The notes beneath the pieces are model-generated. The model was not told the origin of the DNA and searched no databases. It saw only the letters and a list, made by a program, of their open reading frames with translations. From Enterococcus haemoperoxidus ATCC BAA-382 (GTDB taxonomy: Bacteria > Bacillota > Bacilli > Lactobacillales > Enterococcaceae), in the NCBI RefSeq assembly GCF_000407165.1, contig NZ_KE136479.1:197464-261463 (forward strand): a DNA stretch of 64,000 nucleotides, written 5' to 3'. Every line of letters begins with the position of its first letter. The stretch's first letter is position 1. A program made the translations under genes and the position numbers. This document shows positions 27,422-35,743 of the stretch, in pieces.

Positions 27422-28546
27422 ATGAAGGTATTAAAGGCGTATAAATACAGGCTTTACCCTACTTTATTACAAGAAGAGTTCATCAAAAAAACTTTTTCTT
27501 GTGTTCGGCTTGTGCATAATCTTTTATTGCAGGAAAGAATTCAGCTGTATAAGGAGTTGAAAAAAAATCCTGATTTAAAAGTAAAGTTACCGACACCAGC
27601 TCAATTTAAAAAAGAGCATCCTTGTTTGAAGGAAGTGGATAGCTTAGCATTATCAAATGCGCAGGTTTACTTGGATCGAGCATTCAAAAAATTTTATAGA
27701 GAAAAGTCAGTTGGTTTTCCTAAACTAAAACAAAAGAAAAATGCTGTCAGTTCTTACACAACGAATAATCAAAACGGCACAATTAAAATTATTGATGAAA
27801 AATATTTAAAAGTCCCTAAACTGAAATCGTTGATTAAAATGAAAATGCATCGTCCGGTAATAGGGAAAATAAAGTCGGCGACGATCTCTTTGACTCCTAG
27901 TAATAAATATTTCGTTTCGATTCTTTGTGAAGAGGAGCTTCCTAGAGTTGAAAAGACCTATTCAGCAATCGGGATAACATTAGGAGCTTCAGAATTTGCT
28001 GTATTATCAAATGGTAGACGTATCGATAATGATAAATTTACAAAAGAATTCGAACAGAGGATCACCAGAGAAGAAAGAAAATTAACACGGCGAAAAGAAA
28101 TTGCTAAATCCAAAGGAACAGAACTGTTACAACAAAAAAACTATCAGAAACAAAAACTAAAAGTAGCAAAAATGCGGGAAAAGTTAATGAATCAACGAAT
28201 TGATTTTCTGAATAAAATCACGACAGAAATTGTTAAGAAATATGATTTGATTTGTATTGAAGATATTCATCAAGCTGATTTTTTCAGAAATACTAAATTA
28301 CATCGAGGCGTTTCAGATGTTTCTTGGGCATTGTTTGTCTCAAAACTTGAATATAAAGCGACATGGTATAACAAACGATTAATCAAGGTTTCGGCATGTG
28401 GTAAATGTTCGGAACATTCAGATAATGATTTGGTGAGTCAAATATTTACTCAAGACGTCAATGAGGAAAAAGGAAAACATGATCCTGAGACTGCGGCGAG
28501 TATTCAAGTGTTGATCCAAGGATTAAAAGGAACAACGGCCAATTAA
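27422..28546 (+). CDS. tldR: Nuclease-dead TnpB homologue (TldR-type RNA-guided repressor)
   Basis: A 374-residue TnpB-family protein with the usual architecture. The N-terminal helical domain has MKVLKAYKYRLYPT and FSCVRLVHNLLLQE, and the split RuvC domain follows. RuvC-I, normally GIDLG, is GITLG (T186). RuvC-II keeps E280 in LICIEDI. RuvC-III, normally HDRDxNAA, is HDPETAAS (E356). The zinc finger keeps only C326/C329; the PSSKTCSxCG and second CxxC parts are missing. DNA cleavage should therefore be lost while RNA and DNA binding can remain, as in TnpB-like nuclease-dead repressors. There is no TnpA and no transposon left end. It lies directly after oppF. TAGGGTGGT precedes the ATG. Confidence 0.9.
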   Translation: MKVLKAYKYRLYPTLLQEEFIKKTFSCVRLVHNLLLQERIQLYKELKKNPDLKVKLPTPAQFKKEHPCLKEVDSLALSNAQVYLDRAFKKFYREKSVGFPKLKQKKNAVSSYTTNNQNGTIKIIDEKYLKVPKLKSLIKMKMHRPVIGKIKSATISLTPSNKYFVSILCEEELPRVEKTYSAIGITLGASEFAVLSNGRRIDNDKFTKEFEQRITREERKLTRRKEIAKSKGTELLQQKNYQKQKLKVAKMREKLMNQRIDFLNKITTEIVKKYDLICIEDIHQADFFRNTKLHRGVSDVSWALFVSKLEYKATWYNKRLIKVSACGKCSEHSDNDLVSQIFTQDVNEEKGKHDPETAASIQVLIQGLKGTTAN

Positions 28547-28549
28547 AAA

Positions 28550-28682
28550 AAGAAGAACTGTAGGGACTACAGGGATAGCCTAGGGCATATAAGATAGATA
28601 TAGCGTTTAGTCGATCATTTGTCTTTTTCTAGGAAATTTCTAGTTAAATAGAGATAGTTCACTAATTATTAGTTGATGAAAA
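28550..28682 (+). ncRNA. Predicted TldR guide RNA (scaffold plus guide)
   Basis: Directly after the tldR stop comes a TnpB-type right-end RNA. It has hairpin CTGTAG-GGA-CTACAG (28558-28572), the common GGGATAGCC (28572-28580), a second hairpin CTAGGAAATTTCTAG (28629-28643), and the scaffold end ATAGTTCAC (28654-28662), close to the TAGTTCAC end I recall from IS200/IS605 elements. The guide would begin at 28663: TAATTATTAGTTGATG. The 5' end may lie inside tldR and the guide length is unknown. A strong terminator starts 12 bases further on. Confidence 0.68.
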
Positions 28683-28694
28683 ATAAAAAATCGG

Positions 28695-28753
28695 ACTTTA
28701 TTCTACTCGTTTAAACAAGAAATTGTTTAAGATAGAACAGAATAAAGTTTTTT
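28695..28753 (+). terminator. Terminator after the guide RNA
   Basis: Outer stem ACTTTATTCT/AGAATAAAGT, inner stem GTTTAAAC/GTTTAAG, followed by TTTTTT. It would end a tldR-guide RNA transcript about 30 bases after the guide start. Confidence 0.85.
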
Positions 28754-28811
28754 GTTCGTTAAAAAAGTATAGTACAATAAATAAGAAGAGAAGATGAAAA
28801 AGGGGAAAGCT

Positions 28812-29597
28812 ATGAATAACTACAGAGCACTTGTTTTCTTTGATTTGGATGGAACGTTATTAGATGCTGAATCAACTATATCTAAGGAAAATCACCAAGC
28901 AATTTTGCAATTGAAGAAAAACAATATCCTGCCATTGATTGCTAGTGGCCGATCTCCAAAGGAAATCCAACAAATCACAAAAGGCGTAGCAATCGATTCT
29001 TATGTAAGTTTAAATGGGCAGTTTAATGTTGTTGAAAATGAAGTTGTTTCAAAACATGCAATACCATTGAAACAGATTCAAGAATTGATGGCGCTTTCTG
29101 AATCGTTTGGTCATTCCTTGGCATGTTATACAGAAACTGAATATGCTGCTTGTTATTCAACTGCGAGCATGGAAAAATTATATCGCTTAGATCACGCACC
29201 ATTGCCGAAAATTTCAGCAGAGTTTCATAAAGATCATGAGATTTACATGGTTTATCTTTTTTCAGAGGATGAAGAGAAAGATTCATTATATCGAGAAAAA
29301 TTTGCGGATATATTTACTTTTTTCAGAGATAGTCCTTATTCAATGGCAGTTGTGTCAAAGGGACAGTCAAAAAAAGCAGGCATCCAGGAAATAATTAAGA
29401 CATTGGATTTGGCTCATGTACCAACATACGCATTTGGTGATGGAAACAATGATTTAGGGATGTTTGAAGCAGTTAATACGGCAATTGCGATGGACAATGC
29501 TTCACCTCATGTAAAAAGCCATGCTGATTATATTACAAAATCTCATCTGGAGGATGGTATTTGTTTTGGATTAAAACATTTTGAATTATTAGACTGA
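28812..29597 (+). CDS. Cof-type HAD phosphatase
   Basis: A 262-residue haloacid dehalogenase hydrolase of the Cof/YbiV group with a type IIB cap. Motif I is FFDLDGTLLD, motif II is IASGRS, motif III uses a lysine in SKGQSKKAG and motif IV is FGDGNNDLGMF. These enzymes hydrolyse small phosphate esters, and specificity is not predictable. AAAGGGGAAAG is placed for the ATG at 28812 rather than the in-frame ATG at 28794. A second Cof protein follows after 14 bases, so this is a tandem pair. Confidence 0.88.
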   Translation: MNNYRALVFFDLDGTLLDAESTISKENHQAILQLKKNNILPLIASGRSPKEIQQITKGVAIDSYVSLNGQFNVVENEVVSKHAIPLKQIQELMALSESFGHSLACYTETEYAACYSTASMEKLYRLDHAPLPKISAEFHKDHEIYMVYLFSEDEEKDSLYREKFADIFTFFRDSPYSMAVVSKGQSKKAGIQEIIKTLDLAHVPTYAFGDGNNDLGMFEAVNTAIAMDNASPHVKSHADYITKSHLEDGICFGLKHFELLD

Positions 29598-29611
29598 AAG
29601 GAAGTAGAAAA

Positions 29612-30412
29612 ATGACGGTAAAAATGATTGCAGTAGACATGGATGGAACGTTTTTGAACAGTCAACAAGATTACGACCGAGAAAGATTTAGTCAATTGTA
29701 TCAAGAGATGAAGCAACAAGGGGTTCGTTTTGTTATAGCTAGCGGCAATCAATACTATCAACTTAAATCTTTTTTTCCAGAAATTGAAAACGAATTATCG
29801 TTTGTAGCAGAAAACGGAGCGTACGTTGTTAGTGAAGGAAAAGAAATATTCACAGGCGAAATCGATCCAGAAGTCATTCACGACGTGCTAACTATTTTAG
29901 CTGAGTTCAAACAAGGACATACGATTCTTTGTGGGAAAAACAGCGCTTATGTAGCTGAAGAAGAACCAGATTCTTTTATTGAACATGGTCAGAAATATTA
30001 CCATCGATTAAAAAAAGTTCCTAATTTGTTTGACGTAAAAGACGATACGTTATTCAAGTTTGCTTTGAGTTTTCCTGTTGAACAAGTGCCAGAAGTGCTT
30101 GAACAGCTGTATCAAACGTTAGGAGACAAGGTTATTCCGGTTTCTAGTGGGCATGGTGATGTTGATTTGATTATTCCCGGAATCCATAAAGCGTACGGCT
30201 TGATCAAGTTACAAGAGCTGTGGGGGATAAAAAATCATGAAGTGGCAGCTTTTGGTGATAGCGGCAATGATCTGGAAATGTTAAAACATGCGGAATATAG
30301 CTATGCCATGAGTAATGGACAACCACAGGTCAAAGTAGCAGCTAAAGAAATTATTTTATCTAATGATGAAAATGGTGTGCTTCTTAAAATAGAGGAACTG
30401 CTTGGAAATTAA
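29612..30412 (+). CDS. Cof-type HAD phosphatase
   Basis: A 266-residue HAD hydrolase with motif I AVDMDGTFLN, motif II IASGNQ, cap domain in the middle, a lysine in GIHKAYGL and motif IV FGDSGNDLEML. It differs clearly from its upstream neighbour (for instance the GNQYYQL segment), so it is an old paralogue rather than a recent duplicate. GAAAGGAAG serves as ribosome site. Substrate unknown; sugar phosphates or pyridoxal phosphate are typical. Confidence 0.88.
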   Translation: MTVKMIAVDMDGTFLNSQQDYDRERFSQLYQEMKQQGVRFVIASGNQYYQLKSFFPEIENELSFVAENGAYVVSEGKEIFTGEIDPEVIHDVLTILAEFKQGHTILCGKNSAYVAEEEPDSFIEHGQKYYHRLKKVPNLFDVKDDTLFKFALSFPVEQVPEVLEQLYQTLGDKVIPVSSGHGDVDLIIPGIHKAYGLIKLQELWGIKNHEVAAFGDSGNDLEMLKHAEYSYAMSNGQPQVKVAAKEIILSNDENGVLLKIEELLGN

Positions 30413-30481
30413 AGAAAAAAGTTTGAGACAGAAGCTCATTGTTCTATAATTAAGGGTTTCTGTCTTAAATTGAAAAAAGCA

Positions 30482-30510
30482 TTGACAAGCTTTTGGAAAT
30501 ATCGTATACT
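30482..30510 (+). promoter_or_regulatory. Promoter of infC-rpmI-rplT
   Basis: A consensus-like TTGACA (30482-30487), 17-base spacer and TATACT (30505-30510), as expected for a translation operon. Confidence 0.85.
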
Positions 30511-30516
30511 ATTAAA

Positions 30517-30650
30517 GTTGAGAAATGAAAGCAGAAGCACCCGCTTCTCGCCTTAGCTGACAATGTCACTGGGCTAGATATAGGATTCTTTATATCAAAT
30601 GATATGAATCTGAATCAATCGCGGGATCTGTGTACAGAGCCTGTTTTTTA
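30517..30650 (+). promoter_or_regulatory. Ribosomal protein L20 leader with attenuator
   Basis: The leader carries AAGCACCCGCTTCTCGCCTT and AGCTGACAA, typical of the Firmicute L20-binding leader. It ends in a hairpin GG-A-TCTG-TGTA-CAGA-G-CC (30624-30641) followed by TTTTTT. Free L20 binding favours the terminator and shuts off infC, rpmI and rplT. The rest of the gap to the infC start is a spacer with a GGAGGTGA ribosome site. Confidence 0.75.
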
Positions 30651-30731
30651 TTGTATTTTTTACAATAGCAGACTTTTGGAAAAAGAGTTTCAGCATTGAT
30701 TTTCTCTTAAAAAACTTGGAGGTGAATGACC

Positions 30732-31247
30732 ATAGCAAAGGATATGATGGTGAACGACGGCATTCGTGCACGCGAGTTACGTTTGATCGGACAAGATGGG
30801 GAACAATTAGGTGTAAAAACAAAAGTGGAAGCACTACAAATTGCTGAAACAGCCAACCTAGATTTAGTTCTAGTAGCACCTACTGCGAAACCGCCTGTTG
30901 CGCGAATTATGGATTACGGAAAATTCCGTTTCGAAACGCAAAAGAAAGAGCGTGAAGCTCGTAAGAAACAAAAAGTGATCAACGTAAAAGAAGTACGTTT
31001 AAGTCCAACAATTGATTTAAATGACTTCAATACAAAACTTCGTAATGCACGTAAATTCTTAGAAAAAGGGGATAAAGTGAAAGCTTCTATCCGTTTCAAA
31101 GGCCGTGCCATTACCCACAAAGAAATTGGTCAGAAAGTTCTTGATCGCTTAGCGGAAGAAACTGCAGATATTGCTACAGTGGAACAAAAAGCGAAAATGG
31201 ACGGACGCAGCATGTTCCTAACGCTGGCACCGAAGAATGAAAATTAA
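30732..31247 (+). CDS. infC: Translation initiation factor IF-3
   Basis: A cytoplasmic factor that binds the 30S subunit, keeps 50S away and checks the start codon. The N-domain runs from [18 protein letters not shown] to MDYGKFRFE, a basic linker [13 protein letters not shown] follows, and the C-domain has [14 protein letters not shown]. An ATG at 30726 is in frame but only three bases after GGAGG; the ATA at 30732 has the right spacing. infC commonly starts at a rare codon so that IF-3 limits its own synthesis, so I place the start at the ATA. The start at 30726 would add two residues. Confidence 0.93.
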   Translation: MAKDMMVNDGIRARELRLIGQDGEQLGVKTKVEALQIAETANLDLVLVAPTAKPPVARIMDYGKFRFETQKKEREARKKQKVINVKEVRLSPTIDLNDFNTKLRNARKFLEKGDKVKASIRFKGRAITHKEIGQKVLDRLAEETADIATVEQKAKMDGRSMFLTLAPKNEN

Positions 31248-31358
31248 GCTAACAAGCTGATAACTAGTTAATGAAAATTTTTGAGGATGCTAGTTCAACT
31301 TTTTCAACTAATTTAGTTGAACTGTATGCGAAATGAAAATGTAGGAGGAAAATTAGTC

Positions 31359-31559
31359 ATGCCAAAACAAAAAACACACCGCGGATCAGCAAAACGTTTC
31401 AAACGTACTGGTAACGGCGGGTTAAAAAGATTCCGTGCGTTTACAAGTCACCGTTTCCACGGTAAAACAAAAAAACAACGTCGTCAATTGCGTAAAGCAG
31501 GAATGGTTTCATCAGGCGATTTCAAACGTATTCGTCAACAATTAGCAAGAATGAAGTAA
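31359..31559 (+). CDS. rpmI: Ribosomal protein L35
   Basis: A 66-residue basic 50S protein with the family start [17 protein letters not shown] and the end [12 protein letters not shown]. The frame extends 14 codons upstream, but TAGGAGG just before 31359 and family length fix the start. Second gene of the IF3-L35-L20 operon. Confidence 0.96.
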   Translation: MPKQKTHRGSAKRFKRTGNGGLKRFRAFTSHRFHGKTKKQRRQLRKAGMVSSGDFKRIRQQLARMK

Positions 31560-31690
31560 AAAAGCTTTTAGGATTATTCCTGAGGCGACTAGTAACAAAG
31601 CTTGCTGAATTTGAGAATGAACTCATTCATGCAACAACTTAGCAATTAAAATAACTCATAGAGATAACAGATATTTAGGAGGAATTAACC

Positions 31691-32050
31691 ATGGCACGTG
31701 TTAAAGGTGGCGTAGTAAGCCGTAAACGTCGTAAAAAGATCCTTAAATTAGCGAAAGGCTATTACGGATCAAAACATACTTTATTTAAAACAGCAAAAGA
31801 ACAAGTAATGAAATCTTATAGTTATGCATACAGAGATCGTCGTCAAAAGAAACGTGATTTCCGTAAATTATGGATTGCTCGTATCAATGCAGCGGCTCGT
31901 ATGAATGGCTTGAGCTATTCTAAATTAATGCACGGTTTGAAATTAGCAGAGATTGATATCAACCGCAAAATGTTAGCTGAATTAGCTGTTAACGATGCAG
32001 CAGCATTCACAACTTTAGCTGACCAAGCTAAAGATGCATTAGCTAAATAA
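31691..32050 (+). CDS. rplT: Ribosomal protein L20
   Basis: A 119-residue 23S rRNA-binding protein needed for 50S assembly and the autoregulator of this operon through the leader. It begins [19 protein letters not shown] and has the conserved [27 protein letters not shown] segment. TTAGGAGG precedes the start, and a terminator follows 13 bases after the stop. Confidence 0.97.
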   Translation: MARVKGGVVSRKRRKKILKLAKGYYGSKHTLFKTAKEQVMKSYSYAYRDRRQKKRDFRKLWIARINAAARMNGLSYSKLMHGLKLAEIDINRKMLAELAVNDAAAFTTLADQAKDALAK

Positions 32051-32063
32051 TGATTGAATAAAA

Positions 32064-32095
32064 ATGTTCCTTTCGTAAGAAAGGGACGTTTTTTT
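32064..32095 (+). terminator. Terminator of the infC operon
   Basis: Stem TGTTCCTTTC/GAAAGGGACG with a four-base loop and a run of T. The following 380 bases up to the CPBP gene show no gene or structure that I can identify. Confidence 0.9.
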
Positions 32096-32475
32096 ATATT
32101 AATAGGTAATTATTATCAAGTACTTTGATCCATTCAAATAATAATAAAAAGAAAGTTAGTTTTTGAGTGAAAAAGAAAAAGTTTGGGGTAACTGTTCTTT
32201 TTTACTATGTTTTTTATTAGAGTGAAAACTGAGGTAACGTCAATCAATTATTTACTACTTGGTTCCTAAATTTAAAAATCTATGGTGATATAGGTTTTAG
32301 TAGAGATGAACGATTTAGAACGATTAATATGATGAGATAGGAAATAGCTCTTCATAAAATTAAAAGGAACAGAAGAGAGGTTGTTCACGTTCAAGCCTAT
32401 TTTACTCTGTAGCTGTAGTCTGATAAGATAAAGTGGTATACAAGAAATTTATTTTATAAAAAGGAGAGTAATGGG

Positions 32476-33144
32476 ATGGTGTATGTTAAAAATTTTTTTA
32501 TTTTAGTTGGTTTATTTCTGGTAAGTCAAATTAGCATGACAGCATTTGGTGTGGCTAAAGGATTTTCATTAGGGATGGGAGAAGCAAATCTGTCTTTATT
32601 TGCATCGATTATGTTGATATTACTGGTTATAGGGAATATCTGGTTATTGATATTTTTAGGGAAAAAACTAGGATTCTCAAACTTAAAATGGGATTTTTTC
32701 ACTAAGAAAAATGTTGGAATCATTCTAGGCGGTTTTATTTTAGCAAGAGTGATTGCTGTTGGAGGAACTCTGTTACTAAATAATCAAGGATCAGAAAGTA
32801 CTGCAAATGATGCAGCGATTCAATCTATGTTCACTGGAGAAAATCCTTTATTGATCATATTATTAATTGGAATTTCTGCACCAATAATGGAAGAAATCGT
32901 TTTTAGAGGTGGAATCATTGGTTTTTGGTTGGAAAAATTTCCGATAGTTGGCATCGCAATTAGTTCTATTTTATTCGGTTTGATTCATGGTCCGACGAAT
33001 CTAATCAGCTTTTTAATTTATGGTTCGATGGGTCTGATTCTTTCTATGGCGTATTATAAAACGCAGCGTTTAGAGATTAGTATATCTATTCACTTTTTAA
33101 ATAATATATTTGCTGCAATCGTCATCGCATTTGGACTGATCTAG
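32476..33144 (+). CDS. CPBP family intramembrane metalloprotease
   Basis: A 222-residue protein with about seven membrane helices. It has the Abi/CPBP motifs EEIVFRG (the EExxxR glutamates), FGLIHGPTNL and a late SISIHFLNN histidine. Relatives cleave prenylated or peptide substrates, and in streptococci and lactobacilli they serve bacteriocin self-immunity. No bacteriocin gene is evident beside it. AAGGAG is nine bases before the start. Confidence 0.85.
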   Translation: MVYVKNFFILVGLFLVSQISMTAFGVAKGFSLGMGEANLSLFASIMLILLVIGNIWLLIFLGKKLGFSNLKWDFFTKKNVGIILGGFILARVIAVGGTLLLNNQGSESTANDAAIQSMFTGENPLLIILLIGISAPIMEEIVFRGGIIGFWLEKFPIVGIAISSILFGLIHGPTNLISFLIYGSMGLILSMAYYKTQRLEISISIHFLNNIFAAIVIAFGLI

Positions 33145-33162
33145 TTTAATAGAAGAATAAGC

Positions 33163-33200
33163 AAAAAGCGAAAAATCGAGGGAGGATTTTTCGCTTTTTT
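33163..33200. terminator. Bidirectional terminator
   Basis: A perfect 15-bp stem, AAAAAGCGAAAAATC and its complement, with a T-run on both strands. It separates the CPBP gene from the convergent EIIC gene. Confidence 0.92.
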
Positions 33201-33215
33201 ATTCATAATTAGACT

Positions 33216-34526
33216 TTAAGCTTCCTCTAGGATTGCTGTCTCACTAGTTGTTTCATCTTCTGTCTCGATTCGATACGCTTTTAAATCTTCCATCTTGAAG
33301 AAAGGATAATACAATCCAAAGCTAAGCAAAATCTGAACGATCTGTAAAACAGCTCCTCGCCAGCCGCTAACCATCAATCCTGCAATAACAGGTGGCATGG
33401 TCCACGGTAAATTTACGCCGTTCGCTAAGGGAACAATTCCAGTTGCCATTGCAGTATACGCCAACAGACACATCAAAAGTGGCGCAATGACAAAGGGAAT
33501 CAGCATCATTGGGTTTAACACGATTGGAATACCAAAAACCAAAGGTTCATTGATATTGAAAATGGCTGGCGCAAATGAGAGTTTCCCTAAAGTTTTAAAC
33601 TGAGAGGATTTTGCGAAAAATAGACAAGCGATAGCTAAACCAATGGTGGCGCTAGATCCACCAAGTTTGACGAAGTTACTATAAAATTGATAGTTCACAA
33701 TATTGGGTAATTTTTCTCCTGTAGCGAAAGCTTGGGCATTTTCTACCGTCAGCGCGATCCAAATCGGCTGCATGACAGCACCCACAATATTTGAACCGTG
33801 AATACCAAAGGACCACAACAACGCTTCAAATAGTAAGATGATCAATGTTGCAGGAAGTGAACTGCCTAAAGCCAAGAGTGGTGTTTGCAGAACTTCAAAA
33901 ATAAAGTTTTGAGCAGTTTCATAAGAAGTGAAGGTAAAACCAATACGAATCAAGTTAAAAACGATCACCACGAAAAATCCGGGAATCAATGCTGAAAAAG
34001 ATTTTGCAACGTTGGAAGGGACAGAATCAGGCATTTTGATGGTCCAGCCTTTTTGCACGACCCAACGAAAAATTTCTGCCGCTAGAATAGCTGTGATCAT
34101 ACCGACAAATAGACCAGATGCCCCAAAGTTTCCCAACGGTAAAAAGGAACCGTTATCCGTTGTCATGATCGGTGTTAGTACTAGAAAAGCAACTAGAGCA
34201 ATTGCCTGAGTTGACCCTCGATCAACAGCGTAATATTTTGCCATCTCACTAGCAATCCCTAAGATCACAAATAGGGTCATCGCATTCATTGTCATATCGT
34301 TGACTTGTAAAAATAGTGACATCCAATTTTCCCCTAAAATAGACGCCATAAAATTAGTATAGGGTTCTATCGGTAGTTGTGTGACTAATAAAAACATAGA
34401 ACCAATGATCAACAAGGGCATCGCGACAAAGAACCCATTCTTGATTGCTGAAAGATAACGATTAGAATCAAGTTTATAAGCGATTGGACCTAACTTTGCT
34501 TGTAACTTATCTAAAAAAGTATTCAT
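33216..34526 (-). CDS. PTS EIIC, lactose/cellobiose family
   Basis: A 436-residue sugar channel of the phosphotransferase system with about ten helices, beginning MNTFLDKLQAKLGPIAYKLDSNRYLSAIKNGF as in CelB-type EIIC. The substrate-site region reads FNINEPLVFGIPIVLNPMMLIPF. It has no IIA or IIB domain and no such genes beside it, so it must borrow them in trans. A beta-glucoside or di-N-acetylchitobiose is a reasonable guess for the sugar. A cre-like site overlaps its 5' leader. Confidence 0.88.
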   Translation of the reverse strand: MNTFLDKLQAKLGPIAYKLDSNRYLSAIKNGFFVAMPLLIIGSMFLLVTQLPIEPYTNFMASILGENWMSLFLQVNDMTMNAMTLFVILGIASEMAKYYAVDRGSTQAIALVAFLVLTPIMTTDNGSFLPLGNFGASGLFVGMITAILAAEIFRWVVQKGWTIKMPDSVPSNVAKSFSALIPGFFVVIVFNLIRIGFTFTSYETAQNFIFEVLQTPLLALGSSLPATLIILLFEALLWSFGIHGSNIVGAVMQPIWIALTVENAQAFATGEKLPNIVNYQFYSNFVKLGGSSATIGLAIACLFFAKSSQFKTLGKLSFAPAIFNINEPLVFGIPIVLNPMMLIPFVIAPLLMCLLAYTAMATGIVPLANGVNLPWTMPPVIAGLMVSGWRGAVLQIVQILLSFGLYYPFFKMEDLKAYRIETEDETTSETAILEEA

Positions 34527-34543
34527 GTTGTTCCTCCTTTTTT

Positions 34544-34557
34544 TGGAAACCCTTACA
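34544..34557 (-). promoter_or_regulatory. cre-like CcpA site before the EIIC gene
   Basis: On the minus strand TGTAAGGGTTTCCA matches the cre consensus TGNAANCGNWNNCA with one mismatch. It lies 5 bases upstream of the AGGAGG ribosome site, a position where CcpA would act as a roadblock. Confidence 0.5.
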
Positions 34558-34680
34558 TTTTTAAATTAATAAAGATGTATAAATTTATTTTATAATATGT
34601 ATTTACTAAAATCAATACACTAGAGTCAGTTTATTTTGATTAAAAGACTGATTTATTTTTGGTGAATGCTTAATAATAAA

Positions 34681-34738
34681 AAGTCATCCTAGCAGCCAAT
34701 CCATTGAGTATCCAATAAATTTGAATGCAGGGATGATT
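34681..34738 (-). terminator. Hairpin after the TraX-like gene
   Basis: Arms AAGTCATCC and GGATGATT with a long loop. On the minus strand the T-run of CTTTTTATTATTAAGC follows the stem, so it may end the TraX-like gene. Confidence 0.5.
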
Positions 34739-34754
34739 CAAAAGGAAATAAAAG

Positions 34755-35483
34755 TTACAATATTCCACGTACAAGGATAAGTAGAATCATGTGTAATGGA
34801 TAAAATAAATAAAAACCCCATTTGACCCAATTTGGAGAATAACCACGTTTCCCATTATAATTTAAAAGTAGCGGAATGGTTCCCAGAATACCAAGTCCTG
34901 ATAGAAGTTCATACCAGGGGACTGAACTAGGTGAAATGAAGTAAACAACCAACATCAATAAAAATAAAAATGCAGTGGCATAAATTGGTGGCAAGATTTT
35001 CTTAAGTTTAACATTTTGAATATGATAAAATCCAAAAATAATCAAGACACCAATTAAATTCCAGTCAGACATTACTGTTGTAAGTGAAAAAATAATAACG
35101 AGCAAAACATGGATTGCTGTATTTTTAGTTTTATCATACAGCGTAATCAAAATAAGCCCCATTAAAAGAGTAAAGAAAATATTATTGACTAACTCTGTCG
35201 GACTAAAAGGATGATCTTGATAAAACAAGGCATGAAAGGGATAAATCGAAATGATCCAAAAAAAGGCGAGTCGAGCAGCATATTTTTTTACATTTCGGGT
35301 ATAATGAAACCCCTCAACTAATAAATAGGCCATTATCGGAAATGTCAGTTTACCAATAAATTCGGTAAAGAAAAATAATTGATCTGAATACTCGAACAAC
35401 CTAAACCCACTGCCTATATGGTTTAGTAACATAGCAACAATTGCAATAACTTTCAAGTGAAATGCATCTAATTTCTTGTTCAT
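34755..35483 (-). CDS. TraX family membrane protein
   Basis: A 242-residue protein with seven or eight membrane helices and the TraX ends LDAFHLKVIAIVAMLLNHIG and WVKWGFYLFYPLHMILL. TraX in F plasmids acetylates pilin, but chromosomal members in Firmicutes have no proven role and are likely membrane acyltransferases. There are no conjugation genes around it. AGGAATTC is a weak ribosome site. Confidence 0.82.
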   Translation of the reverse strand: MNKKLDAFHLKVIAIVAMLLNHIGSGFRLFEYSDQLFFFTEFIGKLTFPIMAYLLVEGFHYTRNVKKYAARLAFFWIISIYPFHALFYQDHPFSPTELVNNIFFTLLMGLILITLYDKTKNTAIHVLLVIIFSLTTVMSDWNLIGVLIIFGFYHIQNVKLKKILPPIYATAFLFLLMLVVYFISPSSVPWYELLSGLGILGTIPLLLNYNGKRGYSPNWVKWGFYLFYPLHMILLILVRGIL

Positions 35484-35743
35484 ATATGAATTCCTCCAAA
35501 CGTTCTAATTCAAAAATAACATAAGTAATATACAAAAGATTGGGACTTTAGTTGCATTTTTCACTCAGACTTTTTACTTTGATTCTAAAAAAAAGGAGCC
35601 CAAGTGATTGACAGATATGACTTTCTTCCAGATTTAGATTTTTACATCATCTTAAAAAAATGTTATATTATTCTTATAATGAAAGAATAGCGAATGTCTT
35701 GAGATAGACTGATGCAATTGCATTGAAACGAAGGGAGAAAAAA

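Noticed and set aside
27422-28546. Active IS200/IS605 insertion sequence
   Set aside because: No tnpA, no left end, catalytic residues lost and a fixed place after oppF. It is called an exapted gene rather than a mobile element.
32106-32115. Second guide match, TAATTATTA after rplT
   Set aside because: Nine bases match the guide, but the bases before it are ATAGG, not TTTAA, and it is not in a promoter that I recognise.
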